NCBI RefSeq assembly: GCF_937958065.1
Contig: NZ_CALFXI010000013.1
Location: 1 to 60,521, forward strand
Length of the DNA stretch: 60,521 nt
DNA from: an uncultured Steroidobacter sp.
GTDB lineage: Bacteria; Pseudomonadota; Gammaproteobacteria; Steroidobacterales; Steroidobacteraceae
Reading direction: 5' to 3'
Below the pieces are notes generated by a model. The model was not told the DNA's origin, did not search any database, and saw only the letters and a list, made by a program, of their open reading frames with translations. This document shows positions 17,444-27,235 of this stretch, piece after piece. A program made the position numbers and the translations under genes. How positions within the stretch are numbered: the stretch's first letter is position 1; every line of letters begins with the position of its first letter.

Positions 17444-18777
17444 GTCGCGGGGACCTCGGGTTCGGCGCCGGCACGAATGCGCCGCATTTTCGGTCGCTTC
17501 ACTGTTGCGGACACGCTGGCCAATCCCGCCTCCTCTGCAATCACGCGCCGTAACGAGATACACAGTCCGACCATCACGAAGATGTGCGGGTAGTAAGTCA
17601 CCGACAGGAACGCCCCGGCCACCGACAGGCCCACGATGCTGCCATTGAACGCATTGAGGGTGCGGATGTCGGCCGCGAACCGGGTCGGCTCGTTGATCCG
17701 TTCCTGTTCCTGCATCAGCCGTTTTCTCAAGCGTGCGTTGCTGCGGAAGTTGCCGAACACCAGCTTGAACAGCAACAGCAAGCCCAGGAAGCCCAGCTCG
17801 CCCAGGATCAGGAAGTACATCGAGTGCGCCGTCATCCAGCGGTTCGGCGCATCGGGGGCGCGGTACTTCGGAAAGTTGTTGGGGAAATTGCCGGCGCCGA
17901 CGCCCAGCACGTGGTTCAGCGCCATTTTCGTACCGGCCCGCCAGGCATGGATACGACCTTCCGCGGAACCGTCCTGTTGTGGGGCGGAGAGCGTGCCCAT
18001 GCGTTCGAAGTACACAGCCGGCGCATACAGCAGCACGCCGACGACGGCGACCACGATCGCGACCACGCCCACGCCCTTGCGCGGGCTACGCCACCACATG
18101 TAGCCGAACACCGAGATCATGCCCAGCGTCGCGCCTCGCGACTGGGTGCCGATGATGGTCAGCATCAGTATGCCGAGCAGCGCCCAACTCAGTATTTTCT
18201 TCAGCTTGGCCTGCTGGCCGAGCGCGATATTCAGCTGGAACCCCAGCAGGATGCACAGCGACATCGAATAGTCGTTGCCGTCACCGAGAAACGTCGCGCC
18301 GACGATGTAATGTCGGGTGGTCGGCGACAGCACGACCTCGGGATTCATGGCCAACAGCCACAGATGCGAGACGATCAGGGTCAGTGCCACGCCGTTCACA
18401 CGCTCGCGGCTGGTGCAGATGCGCGCGATCATGATGAACAGGAACAGATACCCGAGCATGCGCTCGAACACGATGATCGAGTAGCCGCCGACATTCGCCC
18501 AGAACGACGACAGGAATACCGCGGCGAGGAAGATGAACGGCCATTTGGCGAGCGCGTCGGCGAAGATCCGGTTCCACGGCCGCAGCCCCTTCGCGAAGCA
18601 GGTGAACGCCAGCAGCAGCAGCGGGATCATGCTGTTGAGCGGGATGATCCCCAGCGGCTTGAAATAGCTTGCCGGCCGGCCGTACTCGAAGAACAAGGCG
18701 AGCAGCAGCCACCAGTAGAGATACCGGGTCTTCTTCTCGGCCTCCTCGGGGGTCATCACCTTGCGTCGGACGTTCAC
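17440..18777 (-). CDS. O-antigen-ligase-like membrane protein, exosortase A-associated (putative O-glycosylation ligase)
   Basis: A 445-residue inner-membrane protein with about ten hydrophobic helices and the large periplasmic loop of the Wzy/WaaL superfamily. The AHSMYFLILGELGFLG segment near residue 320 carries the conserved His region. Members in exosortase A loci are described as putative O-glycosylation ligases (TIGR03097), thought to polymerise or transfer polysaccharide at the periplasmic face. It overlaps both neighbours by four bases, so it is translated with the upstream GT4. Confidence 0.86.
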   Translation of the reverse strand: MNVRRKVMTPEEAEKKTRYLYWWLLLALFFEYGRPASYFKPLGIIPLNSMIPLLLLAFTCFAKGLRPWNRIFADALAKWPFIFLAAVFLSSFWANVGGYSIIVFERMLGYLFLFIMIARICTSRERVNGVALTLIVSHLWLLAMNPEVVLSPTTRHYIVGATFLGDGNDYSMSLCILLGFQLNIALGQQAKLKKILSWALLGILMLTIIGTQSRGATLGMISVFGYMWWRSPRKGVGVVAIVVAVVGVLLYAPAVYFERMGTLSAPQQDGSAEGRIHAWRAGTKMALNHVLGVGAGNFPNNFPKYRAPDAPNRWMTAHSMYFLILGELGFLGLLLLFKLVFGNFRSNARLRKRLMQEQERINEPTRFAADIRTLNAFNGSIVGLSVAGAFLSVTYYPHIFVMVGLCISLRRVIAEEAGLASVSATVKRPKMRRIRAGAEPEVPAT

Positions 18778-19967
18778 GAGTTCCCGCCCACGAGCTTTTC
18801 GTAGATCCGGGTCAGCTTCTCGGTGCGCACGTCGAACGAATAGTTCTGCAGGATGCCCTGGTGCGCCCGCTCCGCCATACGCACGAAATCCTGCGGCCGC
18901 TCGAGGAACCGGGCAATGCCGTCGGTGAGCTGCTCGACGCCCGGCTGGATGAGCCAGCCGGATTCCTGGTGCGAGATGACCTCCGCGGTGCCGCCAACCG
19001 CCGTCGCGACGATCGGCACACGCAGATACGCAGCTTCCAGGATCACGTTGGGCAAGCCCTCGGTAAACGAGCTCTGCACGACCAGGTCGATGTCAGCATA
19101 CAGGCGCGGCATGTCCTTCACGTAGCCGACGAATTCGACGCGCTCCTCGAGCCCGAGGTTCCGCGCGACCGCACGAAGATGCTGTTCGAGCGGCCCGATG
19201 CCCGCGAATTTGAGGCGCAGCTTCGGCCAGCGCGGCGTCAATGCATGCATCGCATTGAGCAGCATTTCCTGGCCCTTCTCGGGCGACAGGCGGCCGACAT
19301 TCACCATGGTGATCGCACCGTTCGGATCGATCGGGGGGCGCGGCTTGTTCACGATGTCGCTGCCGTACGACTTGAGCACCAGTGCATTGCGCAGCACCGT
19401 CGCTTGCGAGTCCGGCAGCCACCATCGCGGTACCAGCGAACGAGTCGCCTCGGACACGAGGATCACGTGATCGAAACGCCGGAACATCATCTTGTCGAGC
19501 AGCCGCACCACGCGACGACGCAGCGTATTGGCGATCCAGCCGTGCGCGGTCGCAACCATGCGCAGCCTCGGCCGGCGGCGCTTGATGATCTGTGCGATCA
19601 GGCTGGAACGAAACTCGCTGGTGTGCAGCAGATCGATCTGCCGGTCGTCGATGATCTGCAGAATGGGATCGATCAGCCCGCTGTCGAGTCGGCCATGATC
19701 GGCGAGCGCCGCGACGCTGATGCCCCGCTGTCTCGCCGCGTCCACGAGCGGATGCTCGCCGTCGCGCTTCGCGACCAGCACGCCGATGTGAAATTCGACG
19801 CGCGCCGGATCGAGGTGCGAGCCGGTCTCGAGTATCGTGCGGCCTGGACCATCGATCCACGGCGAATCGCGCAGATGCAGAACGCGGATCGGTCGCGACG
19901 GCGCGCCACCGACGTTGCGAGCAACGTCGAGCTCATCCTCCGGCTCACGTTTCAACTGCGTGCTCAT
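18774..19967 (-). CDS. Glycosyltransferase family 4
   Basis: A 397-residue GT-B transferase. The donor half shows TMVNVGRLSPEKGQEMLLNAM near residue 218 and SSFTEGLPNVILEAAYLRVP with the E-x7-E pair near residue 310. The N-terminal half has VLHLRDSPWIDGPGRTILE, an acceptor-side glycine-rich loop. It starts one base after the GT2 stop and overlaps the next gene by four bases. Specific sugar unknown. Confidence 0.88.
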   Translation of the reverse strand: MSTQLKREPEDELDVARNVGGAPSRPIRVLHLRDSPWIDGPGRTILETGSHLDPARVEFHIGVLVAKRDGEHPLVDAARQRGISVAALADHGRLDSGLIDPILQIIDDRQIDLLHTSEFRSSLIAQIIKRRRPRLRMVATAHGWIANTLRRRVVRLLDKMMFRRFDHVILVSEATRSLVPRWWLPDSQATVLRNALVLKSYGSDIVNKPRPPIDPNGAITMVNVGRLSPEKGQEMLLNAMHALTPRWPKLRLKFAGIGPLEQHLRAVARNLGLEERVEFVGYVKDMPRLYADIDLVVQSSFTEGLPNVILEAAYLRVPIVATAVGGTAEVISHQESGWLIQPGVEQLTDGIARFLERPQDFVRMAERAHQGILQNYSFDVRTEKLTRIYEKLVGGNS

Positions 19968-19968
19968 A

Positions 19969-21141
19969 TCATTTCGGCCGCTGCGTCGGCTGCCACACTT
20001 CGACCCGACTGCCCACCAGCCACAAGGCCAGCGCCTTGAGCGCAGCGGCGTTCACCAGGACGAAAAAGGCGCTGAGGCGCACCAAGGTCATGCGCGCCGC
20101 GAGCGCTGGCCACAACATTCCAGCGACCGCGGCGACGTACAGAACGATCTGCACAACGAACAGCCCCAGATACAACGGCTGCCCTCGCAAGACATACGCC
20201 GCCACCAGGCACCCAACCATCGGCACCGGGGCCAGCCAGCGCATCAGCTTGTGCGACCAGAGAATGAACGAGAACGCGGGATGGCGGAATGGGTTCAACA
20301 AGCCCACGTTGCCGAACAGTGCGGTGATGCCTCGCAGGAACGTGCGCACCTTGCGAGTGAATTCGGCACGCTGACTGGAGGTGGCTGTCATCGAGCCACG
20401 CGCCAGCGGTTCGGCCAATGCACGCTTCCCCTGGCGAACGGTATTGAGCACGGACAAGAAGTCTGGCGCCATGCCGGCCCGGAAAGGCTCGCACAGCTCG
20501 CGCCGCTGGCCATAGAAACATCCGCTCGCACCGGCAATGGAATGCAGTCGCGCTTCTTCACGGCGCAGCAACAGTTCCAGCTTGCCGTACAGACCTTCGG
20601 TTTCCGAGCCTTCGATGTAATCCTCACCGGACACGCAGCCAATCGCGGGATCGGTGAAATGGCCGACCAGGTTACGCAGCGCGGGCCGATCCAGCAGGAT
20701 GCCCGCATCGGTGAAGACGACGATCTCGCCGGTCGCCCGTTCGAGGCCCGCATTCAGACCGGCGGCTTTTCCTCCACGGCCTTCCAGGGGAATGACGGTA
20801 ACGAGCCCCTGCCCCGCCTCGGTGGCACGCTCCAGGCTGTCATCGGTACAGCCGTCACCGATGACGAGGATCTGCAGCTTCTCTTTCGGATAGTCGAGCG
20901 CGAGCAGATTGGCCACCTTCGCGCCGATGCGTCGTGCTTCGTTGTGCACCGGCATGATGATGGTGACGGCCGGCTCATGGCTCACGTCTGCGACGTGCAC
21001 GCGGCGTCCGCCGAGCCGGTTGAATGCAACCAGCAGCACCGGATAGATGGCGTACGGATACGCCACCAGCAACGCACAGATCCAGAACAACGCTTCCACG
21101 CAGTTTGTCTCGCCTTGGCCCAACGCAATCGATAAGCGCAA
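19969..21141 (-). CDS. Membrane-anchored glycosyltransferase family 2
   Basis: A 390-residue GT-A transferase: TIIMPVHNEARRI, the DGCTDDS nucleotide-binding Asp, TDAGILLD metal-binding acid, then three C-terminal membrane helices from about residue 290. This processive-type layout resembles cellulose/hyaluronan synthase relatives, although no clear Q-x-x-RW motif is present. An N-terminal hydrophobic helix is also seen (WICALLVAYPYAIYPVLLVA). It sits between the NadE-like gene and a GT4 with very short gaps. Confidence 0.87.
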   Translation of the reverse strand: MRLSIALGQGETNCVEALFWICALLVAYPYAIYPVLLVAFNRLGGRRVHVADVSHEPAVTIIMPVHNEARRIGAKVANLLALDYPKEKLQILVIGDGCTDDSLERATEAGQGLVTVIPLEGRGGKAAGLNAGLERATGEIVVFTDAGILLDRPALRNLVGHFTDPAIGCVSGEDYIEGSETEGLYGKLELLLRREEARLHSIAGASGCFYGQRRELCEPFRAGMAPDFLSVLNTVRQGKRALAEPLARGSMTATSSQRAEFTRKVRTFLRGITALFGNVGLLNPFRHPAFSFILWSHKLMRWLAPVPMVGCLVAAYVLRGQPLYLGLFVVQIVLYVAAVAGMLWPALAARMTLVRLSAFFVLVNAAALKALALWLVGSRVEVWQPTQRPK

Positions 21142-21162
21142 ACAAGCGGCGCGGCCGCGCGC

Positions 21163-22155
21163 TCAGAGCTTCAATTCCTTCACGTCCTCGACCAGCACCG
21201 GCCTCAGGTGCATGTAACGGGTTGCGCGACGCTTTGCTTCGATATCGCGGAACACATTCTGCGCCTGCTGGACGGTCACGCCGATGACAGGAGCCAGCTC
21301 CTCGGCACTGTAGCCGTTGTTGAGCGCGTACAACGCCAGGTCCATCTGCGCATACGGCAGCGCGAAATAAAACTCGTCCTGACCCTGCGCCAGGCTGTAG
21401 GTGTCGGTGGTCGGGACGGCTTCGCAGATTTCCTTGGGCAGCTGCATGTGACGCGCCAGCGCATACACCTGCGACTTGTAGAGGTGCGCGATCGGCTTCA
21501 CGTCGGCGCTGCCGTCGCCGTTCTTGACGAAGAAGCCCTGGTCGTACTCCAGGCGGTTCGGCGTGCCGATGACCGCGTAGTTCAAGCGATCGGCATGGAA
21601 ATACTCGACCGTCTTGCGAATGCGCTGCTTGTGGTTGGTGGCCGCCACGATCTGCAGATATTCCTTCAGGCCCAGGCGCTCCTGCCGGGTCTCGCCGGCC
21701 GGCGTCTGCACCACCAGCTGGAAATGGTTGATCTGACCTTCCAGACCGCCGCTGATCACGATCTTGTTCTTCCAGCCCTCGCCGTACTCGGGGAACACTT
21801 TACGGATCGCGTCATCGCGCCACTTGTAACAGCCGATGCCTTCGAGCGCCGGCGCGATGTCGAACACTTCGTACTTGATGCCCAGGTGCTCGGCCAGCTG
21901 CCGGCCCCGCGCGGTGCTGAATCCCGACGAATCACGCTCCGGCAGCATCAGGCCATAGACGCGATCCTTGCCGATCGCCTTGACGCACAGCGCCGAGCTC
22001 ACCGAGCTGTCGATACCGCCGGACATGGCGCACACGAAACCGCGACGGCCCACATCCTTGGACAAGATGGAGCGCAAGCGCGTGACGATGTGCTCGATGA
22101 CGGCATCGTTGTCCATCTCCAGGACTCTTGCATCGAGCGGTTTGCGTGCGGCCAT
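21163..22155 (-). CDS. NAD+ synthase-like protein (ammonia-dependent N-type ATP pyrophosphatase)
   Basis: A 330-residue NadE-family protein without the N-terminal glutaminase domain. The P-loop SGGIDSS (residues 45-51), KNGDGSADVKPIAHL and VGTPNRLEYD-like segment (here IGTPNRLEYDQ) match the family. The start is the ATG at 22155, preceded by AGAGGA; the upstream extension would overlap the acyl-CoA ligase. Known family members adenylate nicotinate adenine dinucleotide and amidate it. Here it lies next to an acyl-CoA ligase, an acyl carrier protein and an amidotransferase, so it may amidate a carboxylate other than deamido-NAD. The C-terminal extension after residue 290 is unusual. Confidence 0.85.
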   Translation of the reverse strand: MAARKPLDARVLEMDNDAVIEHIVTRLRSILSKDVGRRGFVCAMSGGIDSSVSSALCVKAIGKDRVYGLMLPERDSSGFSTARGRQLAEHLGIKYEVFDIAPALEGIGCYKWRDDAIRKVFPEYGEGWKNKIVISGGLEGQINHFQLVVQTPAGETRQERLGLKEYLQIVAATNHKQRIRKTVEYFHADRLNYAVIGTPNRLEYDQGFFVKNGDGSADVKPIAHLYKSQVYALARHMQLPKEICEAVPTTDTYSLAQGQDEFYFALPYAQMDLALYALNNGYSAEELAPVIGVTVQQAQNVFRDIEAKRRATRYMHLRPVLVEDVKELKL

Positions 22156-22166
22156 GAACGATCCTC

Positions 22167-23687
22167 TTAAGCCAGTTTGAAACGTTGAACCTTGCCCGAG
22201 GACGTCCGCGGCAGCGCCGTGGCGAACTCGACGATTTTCGGCACTTTGTAGCTGGCCAGATGCTGGCGGCAATGCGCCTTGATACCCCGCAAGTCCGCCG
22301 GCGCGCCTTCGCGCAGCACGATCACGGCCTTGATGGACTGACCCAGCACTTCATCGGCGATCCCGGTGACCGCCACCTCTTCGACGCCCGGGAAGGTCGC
22401 GAGCACTTCCTCGACTTCCTGCGGGCTGACGCGGAATGCGCCCACTTTGATCATCTCCACCGCCCGGCCATCGATATACAGGAACCCTTCCTCGTCGATG
22501 TGGCCGAGATCGCCGGTGTGCAACCAGCCGTCGCGGAGCACTTGCGCGGTGAGCTCGGGCTCGCGCCAGTATCCCAACATGATGTTCGGACCGCGCGCGC
22601 AGATCTCACCGACCTCGCCCTGCGGCACGACCTTGCCTTCGCTGCGCACTTCGATCGTCACGCCGGGCAGCGGCATGCCGACCGAACCGAGCTTGGCTTC
22701 GAGATGTTCCGGCGCCAGATAGCTCAGACGCGCCGTTGCCTCGGTCTGGCCATACATGATGAAGACCTGCGTGTGCGGCAGCTGTTGGCGCAGCTTCTCG
22801 ATCTGTGCCCGCGGCATCGAGCCACCGGCCTGCGTGAGATAACGCAGTTTGCTCAGATCGAAGTCGCTCAGCTGGCAGCGGCCCAACAACAAGGCAAACG
22901 TCGACGGCACGCCGGGAAAGCCGGTCACGCCCTCGTCCTGCATCTTGCGCAGCGTCTGTTGAGGGAACGCAAAGTTATCTTCCAACAGCAACTGCGCGCC
23001 GGAGATCAGATTGCTGTTGAGCACAGAGCTGCCGTACGAGAAGTGAAACGGCAGGCCGCACAGGACTTTGTCGTTCGGCGTGATCTGCAGATACGCGGCG
23101 ATCGCGCGGGCGTTGGCGACGAGGTTGCCATTGCTCAACATCACACCCTTCGGGCGCGAGGTCGTGCCCGAGGTGTAAATCATCATTGCCGGCTCATCGA
23201 CCTGCCGCTCCGGCAGATTCAACTCCGGCTCAGCTCCGCCTTCTGCGACAAGCGTCAGACAGAACGCATCGCATCCGGCCGGGCCCGGCTGCAAATCGAG
23301 CGTCACTACCAGCGGCACGGTCGGCGCGATGGCTTCACTCAACGCGCTCCATTCCGGATGCTGTGGATCGGCGATGACCGCAGCGCAGCCGGCATGCTCG
23401 ATCTGCCGCGACAACACGGTGGCGCGCTCTTGCACGTTCAACGGCACCGCGACACAGCCGGCGGCAATGACACCAAAGTAGCTCGCGACGTACTGAGGCG
23501 AGTTACGCACCAGCAAGGCCACGCGTGCGCCCGGCTCCAGAGCGTGGTGGCGCAGCTTGCCCTGCATGCACCCCACCGCACGACGCAGCTGCGCATAAGT
23601 CCACACGCCACCGTGCCACGACAAAGCCGGCGCGTCCGGCATTTGCCGGGCGATCCAGTCGAAGTCATGTACCAGGGATGCACTCAT
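22167..23687 (-). CDS. Acyl-CoA/acyl-ACP ligase (AMP-forming), exosortase A-associated
   Basis: A 506-residue ANL-superfamily adenylating enzyme. MIYTSGTTSRPKGV (P-loop) lies near residue 170, MYGQTEATARLS near 315, GWLHTGDLG near 395 and the lysine-bearing C-terminus SSGKVQRFK at the end, all in normal order. It activates a carboxylic acid as acyl-AMP. Its partner is most likely the small acyl carrier protein 27 bases upstream (TIGR03098-type locus). The acyl substrate is unknown. Confidence 0.9.
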   Translation of the reverse strand: MSASLVHDFDWIARQMPDAPALSWHGGVWTYAQLRRAVGCMQGKLRHHALEPGARVALLVRNSPQYVASYFGVIAAGCVAVPLNVQERATVLSRQIEHAGCAAVIADPQHPEWSALSEAIAPTVPLVVTLDLQPGPAGCDAFCLTLVAEGGAEPELNLPERQVDEPAMMIYTSGTTSRPKGVMLSNGNLVANARAIAAYLQITPNDKVLCGLPFHFSYGSSVLNSNLISGAQLLLEDNFAFPQQTLRKMQDEGVTGFPGVPSTFALLLGRCQLSDFDLSKLRYLTQAGGSMPRAQIEKLRQQLPHTQVFIMYGQTEATARLSYLAPEHLEAKLGSVGMPLPGVTIEVRSEGKVVPQGEVGEICARGPNIMLGYWREPELTAQVLRDGWLHTGDLGHIDEEGFLYIDGRAVEMIKVGAFRVSPQEVEEVLATFPGVEEVAVTGIADEVLGQSIKAVIVLREGAPADLRGIKAHCRQHLASYKVPKIVEFATALPRTSSGKVQRFKLA

Positions 23688-23714
23688 GCGGGCAGCTCGC
23701 GCCTGGCGCGTCGC

Positions 23715-23969
23715 TCAGGCGGCCTGGCGTCTGGCGACGAACGCCGCGATCTTGTTCACGCCGTCGAGATTGTCCGGAATCATCTCCTCGTCCTTCACTT
23801 TCACGCCGAGCTGCTCTTCGATGAAGAAGATGATCTCCAGCATGCCGGTGGAGTCGACGATGCCGCGTTCGAGCAGCGAGTCATCGAGCCCGAGGGCCGA
23901 CTTGTCATCGGTGAACAAATAGTTTTCCAGGATGAAACCGCGGATCTGTTCGCGCAGCGCATCGGTCAT
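23715..23969 (-). CDS. Acyl carrier protein, exosortase A-associated
   Basis: An 84-residue four-helix carrier protein. The phosphopantetheine attachment serine is Ser40 in RGIVDSTGM, and the acidic helix II/III residues that contact partner enzymes are present (EIIFFIEEQLGVKVKDEE). It sits between the amidotransferase and the acyl-CoA ligase with short gaps. It is distinct from fatty-acid ACP (the DST instead of DSL after Asp). It would hold an acyl or aminoacyl group for transfer to the polysaccharide. Confidence 0.88.
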   Translation of the reverse strand: MTDALREQIRGFILENYLFTDDKSALGLDDSLLERGIVDSTGMLEIIFFIEEQLGVKVKDEEMIPDNLDGVNKIAAFVARRQAA

Positions 23970-24043
23970 GAGTCATTCCTCGAGCAACGAAATAAAATGC
24001 AACAATCGACGTGCGAACCCGCCGACGCCCGGCGCCGGATTCG

Positions 24044-25996
24044 TCATTCAAACGTCTGGCCCGCGACGAACTGCGCGTGCCACAGCTGGGTGGACAGGAT
24101 GCCGACGAAGGCCATGTTGTCGCGAGCCGCGGGGAACTTGGCTCGCTGCAGCTTCGTGACCAGGCGCGTGACCTTGTCGGGATCGAAATAGCCAGTGCGG
24201 CCCAAGCCCTGCGGACTCAACAATTCTCGCACATACTCGGGCGGCTGAGTGACCTGCCCCGCCGGCCCGAACGGGCCGACGAATGCGGCCGCATCCGGTG
24301 CGCGATACGGCTGCTTGTGCCGCTGCAGGATGGCGGCCGGCAAGCGCTCCCGCATGGCCTGCTTGAGCAGATGCTTCTCCTTCAGCACACGCATCTTGTA
24401 GCGCGGGTGCAGTCGGTTCGCGAATTCGATCAGGCGATGATCCAGGAACGGGAAGCGCCCCTCCACCGAGCTCGCCATCAGCATGCGGTCGCCCTGCGCC
24501 GACAGCAGATAGCTCGGCAGCAGCGTCTTCGCTTCCAGATATTCGCCGCGATTGAAGCGGTGCCACCGGCGCACCTGCGGCGGCAACGAGTCACGCAACC
24601 GCTCCACGGCCGAGCCTTCGACCCGGCTGCGGAAGTCGTCCGACCAGAACAGCTTGCATTGCGCGGTGGTCGCCCAGCGCGGCAGATGCGAGAAGCAGGG
24701 ATCGGCCGGGTCCTGCAGGCCGACGCCGAAAAATTCCTTGAGATACGCCCCACTCTGCGCCGAGGTCAGGTTCAGGTACGGATACAGGCGCTTGAGCAGC
24801 GCCGGACGCCAGCTGGACTCCGGCTGCTGTGCCCAGAAATGGCGCACCTTGGCTTCTTTGAAAATATCGTAGCCGCCCAGCACTTCGTCCGCGCCTTCCC
24901 CGGTCAGCACCACCTTCACGTTCGACCGGCGAACCAGCGCCGACAGCATCTGCATGGGCGCCGGCGCGGTGCGCAGGACGGGCATTTCACTGTGGCGGAT
25001 GGTCCGCGGGAACGCATTGGCGATATCCGCGGTCGAGCACTGGACGTGATTGTGAGAGGTTCGCAGATGATCGACGACTGTACGTTGGTGCACGGACTCG
25101 TCCAGACCGGCGTCATCGAAGCCGATCGAGAACGTGCGCAGGGTCTGCGGCACGCGCTCCTGTAACAACGCGACCAGCGACGAGGAATCGAGACCGCCGG
25201 AGAGGTAGGCACCGACCGGCACATCGGCACGCAGGCGCAGCCGCGTGGCATCGGACAACACCTCGCGCAGCTCCTGCTCGAGATCGGCCTGCGGGGCGTG
25301 GCGATGCTCGCCCTGCTCCGGAAAGTTCCATTCCCAATACTGGCGGCGCTTCACCGCGCCGTTTTCGACGATGAGCATTTCGCCCGGCGCGAGCTGACTG
25401 ATGCCTTTGAACATCGTGCGCGGCGCGAGCGGCGCCCAGAACGTCATGAGCTCGTCCAGGCCGTTCGGATCGAGCGCCGCCGGCACCGCGCCGCTGGCGA
25501 GAATGGCCTTCACTTCGGATGCGAATACCAGCTCGTCGCGAGTCTGCGCGTAATACAACGGCAGGATTCCGGCACGGTCCCGCACCAGCAGCAGGCGGCG
25601 CTTCGGCCGATCCCAGATCGCGAACGAGAACTGACCGTTCAGCTCATCGACGAAACGATCGCCGAGCTCCTCGTAGAGGTGCACGATCACTTCGGTGTCG
25701 GTATGGGTGTAGAAGCGATGGCCGCGCGCCTCCAGGAACTGACGCAGCTCGATGTAATTGAAGATTTCGCCGTTGTAGGTGATCCACACCGTGCGCTGGC
25801 CGTTGTGGATGGGCTGCGCGCCGCCACCGATATCGATGATGCTCAGGCGCGCGTGGCCGAGACCGATGCCGGGCTCGACGTGGTAACCGTCCCCATCGGG
25901 ACCGCGATGGGCAATGGCCTGCACCATCCGCTGCAGACGGCTCTGCTCAGGCGCCCGCTGCGCGTCGAAATAAAGGGTGCCTGCTATGCCACACAT
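24044..25996 (-). CDS. Asparagine-synthase-like amidotransferase, XrtA/PEP-CTERM type
   Basis: A 650-residue glutamine amidotransferase: N-terminal class II glutaminase with catalytic Cys2 (MCGIAGTLYF), GHARLSIIDIGGGAQP and YNGEIFNYIELR, then an asparagine synthase domain with SGGLDSSSL P-loop near residue 270 and TGEGADEVLGGYD. The length and locus match the exosortase A-associated amidotransferase family (TIGR03108). It probably amidates a sugar acid or a carrier-bound acid rather than aspartate. It precedes the acyl carrier protein gene, suggesting joint action. Confidence 0.9.
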   Translation of the reverse strand: MCGIAGTLYFDAQRAPEQSRLQRMVQAIAHRGPDGDGYHVEPGIGLGHARLSIIDIGGGAQPIHNGQRTVWITYNGEIFNYIELRQFLEARGHRFYTHTDTEVIVHLYEELGDRFVDELNGQFSFAIWDRPKRRLLLVRDRAGILPLYYAQTRDELVFASEVKAILASGAVPAALDPNGLDELMTFWAPLAPRTMFKGISQLAPGEMLIVENGAVKRRQYWEWNFPEQGEHRHAPQADLEQELREVLSDATRLRLRADVPVGAYLSGGLDSSSLVALLQERVPQTLRTFSIGFDDAGLDESVHQRTVVDHLRTSHNHVQCSTADIANAFPRTIRHSEMPVLRTAPAPMQMLSALVRRSNVKVVLTGEGADEVLGGYDIFKEAKVRHFWAQQPESSWRPALLKRLYPYLNLTSAQSGAYLKEFFGVGLQDPADPCFSHLPRWATTAQCKLFWSDDFRSRVEGSAVERLRDSLPPQVRRWHRFNRGEYLEAKTLLPSYLLSAQGDRMLMASSVEGRFPFLDHRLIEFANRLHPRYKMRVLKEKHLLKQAMRERLPAAILQRHKQPYRAPDAAAFVGPFGPAGQVTQPPEYVRELLSPQGLGRTGYFDPDKVTRLVTKLQRAKFPAARDNMAFVGILSTQLWHAQFVAGQTFE

Positions 25997-26119
25997 GCTG
26001 TTGAAGTCGACTGAGATGCTCGTCCGGCGCGAGCCGCAATTGTCCGGGATTTCGGCGCTGGCGGCGTGATCGGGGTCACGCGCACGGTCCGTGAACTGTC
26101 AGGCCTGGCGACACTCACG

Positions 26120-27235
26120 CTACTGGCGTGCTGCCGGACCCGACCTGGTCTTCACTGGCGCCCGCAAACGCTGCGCGAAGGCTCTCATTATGTCAGCGCC
26201 CAAGGCAACCATCCCTCGGCCGTTGTACGGATAGAAAGCCAGGGTGCGGTAGGCCCGCTGCTGCCGGGTCCAGATGGACAGCCACGGCTCGGCACTGCCC
26301 AGCATCTCGAACGAGCTGAGCCGCTCCTCGAAGGCCGTGCGCAGGACCTCCCACATCAGCTGGATCCCCGGCGAATGCTCGGCCCAGCGCTCGTCATAAC
26401 CGATCTTGAGCACCCACCAGCGCCCGGCATGCACGACTCCGATCTGCATGGCGATGGCGGTGCCGTCCAGTCGCAGAAAGCACAGACGCAGCTGTCCCTG
26501 GCGCGCCAGGCGCTGTGCCAGCTGCAGGAAAAATCCACCCAGGCGGGCGTTGGTCAGCATGGCGCTGCCGCCCCGCCCCTTCCAGCTCGCGGCCTCCACC
26601 CGCATCGCTTCGGTCATGGCCGGCTCGACTTCAGCCGCGGCGGCGCTGCGGATCTCGATCTCGACCGTGCCTGCGCGCTCCAGACTGCGACGCGCCCGGC
26701 GATAATCCTGGCGACGGCGCGACGACAGGCTCTGTGAATACTCTTCCCAGCTGGAGGTGATCTCCACGAACGGCGCACCGGAGGCTTTGAATTCCAGCAG
26801 CTGACCGCGGCCGCGCGCCAGGCTCTTGAATGTTTGCAAAAGCGCGCCGTCGGCCGGGATCCGCTGCAGGACCAGCGGCCGCCCGAGATCGATCACGGCC
26901 CGGCACAATCTCAGCAACGCGTCCGGGTCGCGATAAGCGAAGCCGCAAGGCTCGAACAAGGTGGTCGCGCCCAGGATCTCCAGGCGCTCGACGCCGCCTC
27001 CGCTCGTAACACCCAGCGGAGCAAGCGCGATGACTTCGTCGTTCTCGCGCGCCTGGACGACGCGCAGAGCATCGGCGCCATACAAACGTTCGGCGGCGAC
27101 CAGGGTCCAATCGACGGATTGGGTAAATTCCTGGGCGAACTGGGGCAGCCGGCGCCACTGCGCCGCGAGCTCCTCGGGAGAGTCGATCCGGCGCAGCATC
27201 TCGACGGTGTAATTCGCTGCCCGCGCCGAGCTCAT
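26120..27235 (-). CDS. CelD-like acyltransferase (GNAT fold, FemAB/BioF2 type)
   Basis: A 371-residue protein with the double-GNAT layout of the cellulose-biosynthesis CelD-like family (Acetyltransf_6). SSRRRQDYRRARRSLER near residue 195 and the later VLKIGYDERWAEHSPGIQLMWEVL carry the acyl-donor loop signature, including the AEHSPG segment shared with its relative at 28314. The donor is probably an acyl-CoA or acyl-ACP. It overlaps the GT2 stop by four bases. Product unknown; probably adds an acyl group to a sugar amine. Confidence 0.82.
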   Translation of the reverse strand: MSSARAANYTVEMLRRIDSPEELAAQWRRLPQFAQEFTQSVDWTLVAAERLYGADALRVVQARENDEVIALAPLGVTSGGGVERLEILGATTLFEPCGFAYRDPDALLRLCRAVIDLGRPLVLQRIPADGALLQTFKSLARGRGQLLEFKASGAPFVEITSSWEEYSQSLSSRRRQDYRRARRSLERAGTVEIEIRSAAAAEVEPAMTEAMRVEAASWKGRGGSAMLTNARLGGFFLQLAQRLARQGQLRLCFLRLDGTAIAMQIGVVHAGRWWVLKIGYDERWAEHSPGIQLMWEVLRTAFEERLSSFEMLGSAEPWLSIWTRQQRAYRTLAFYPYNGRGMVALGADIMRAFAQRLRAPVKTRSGPAARQ

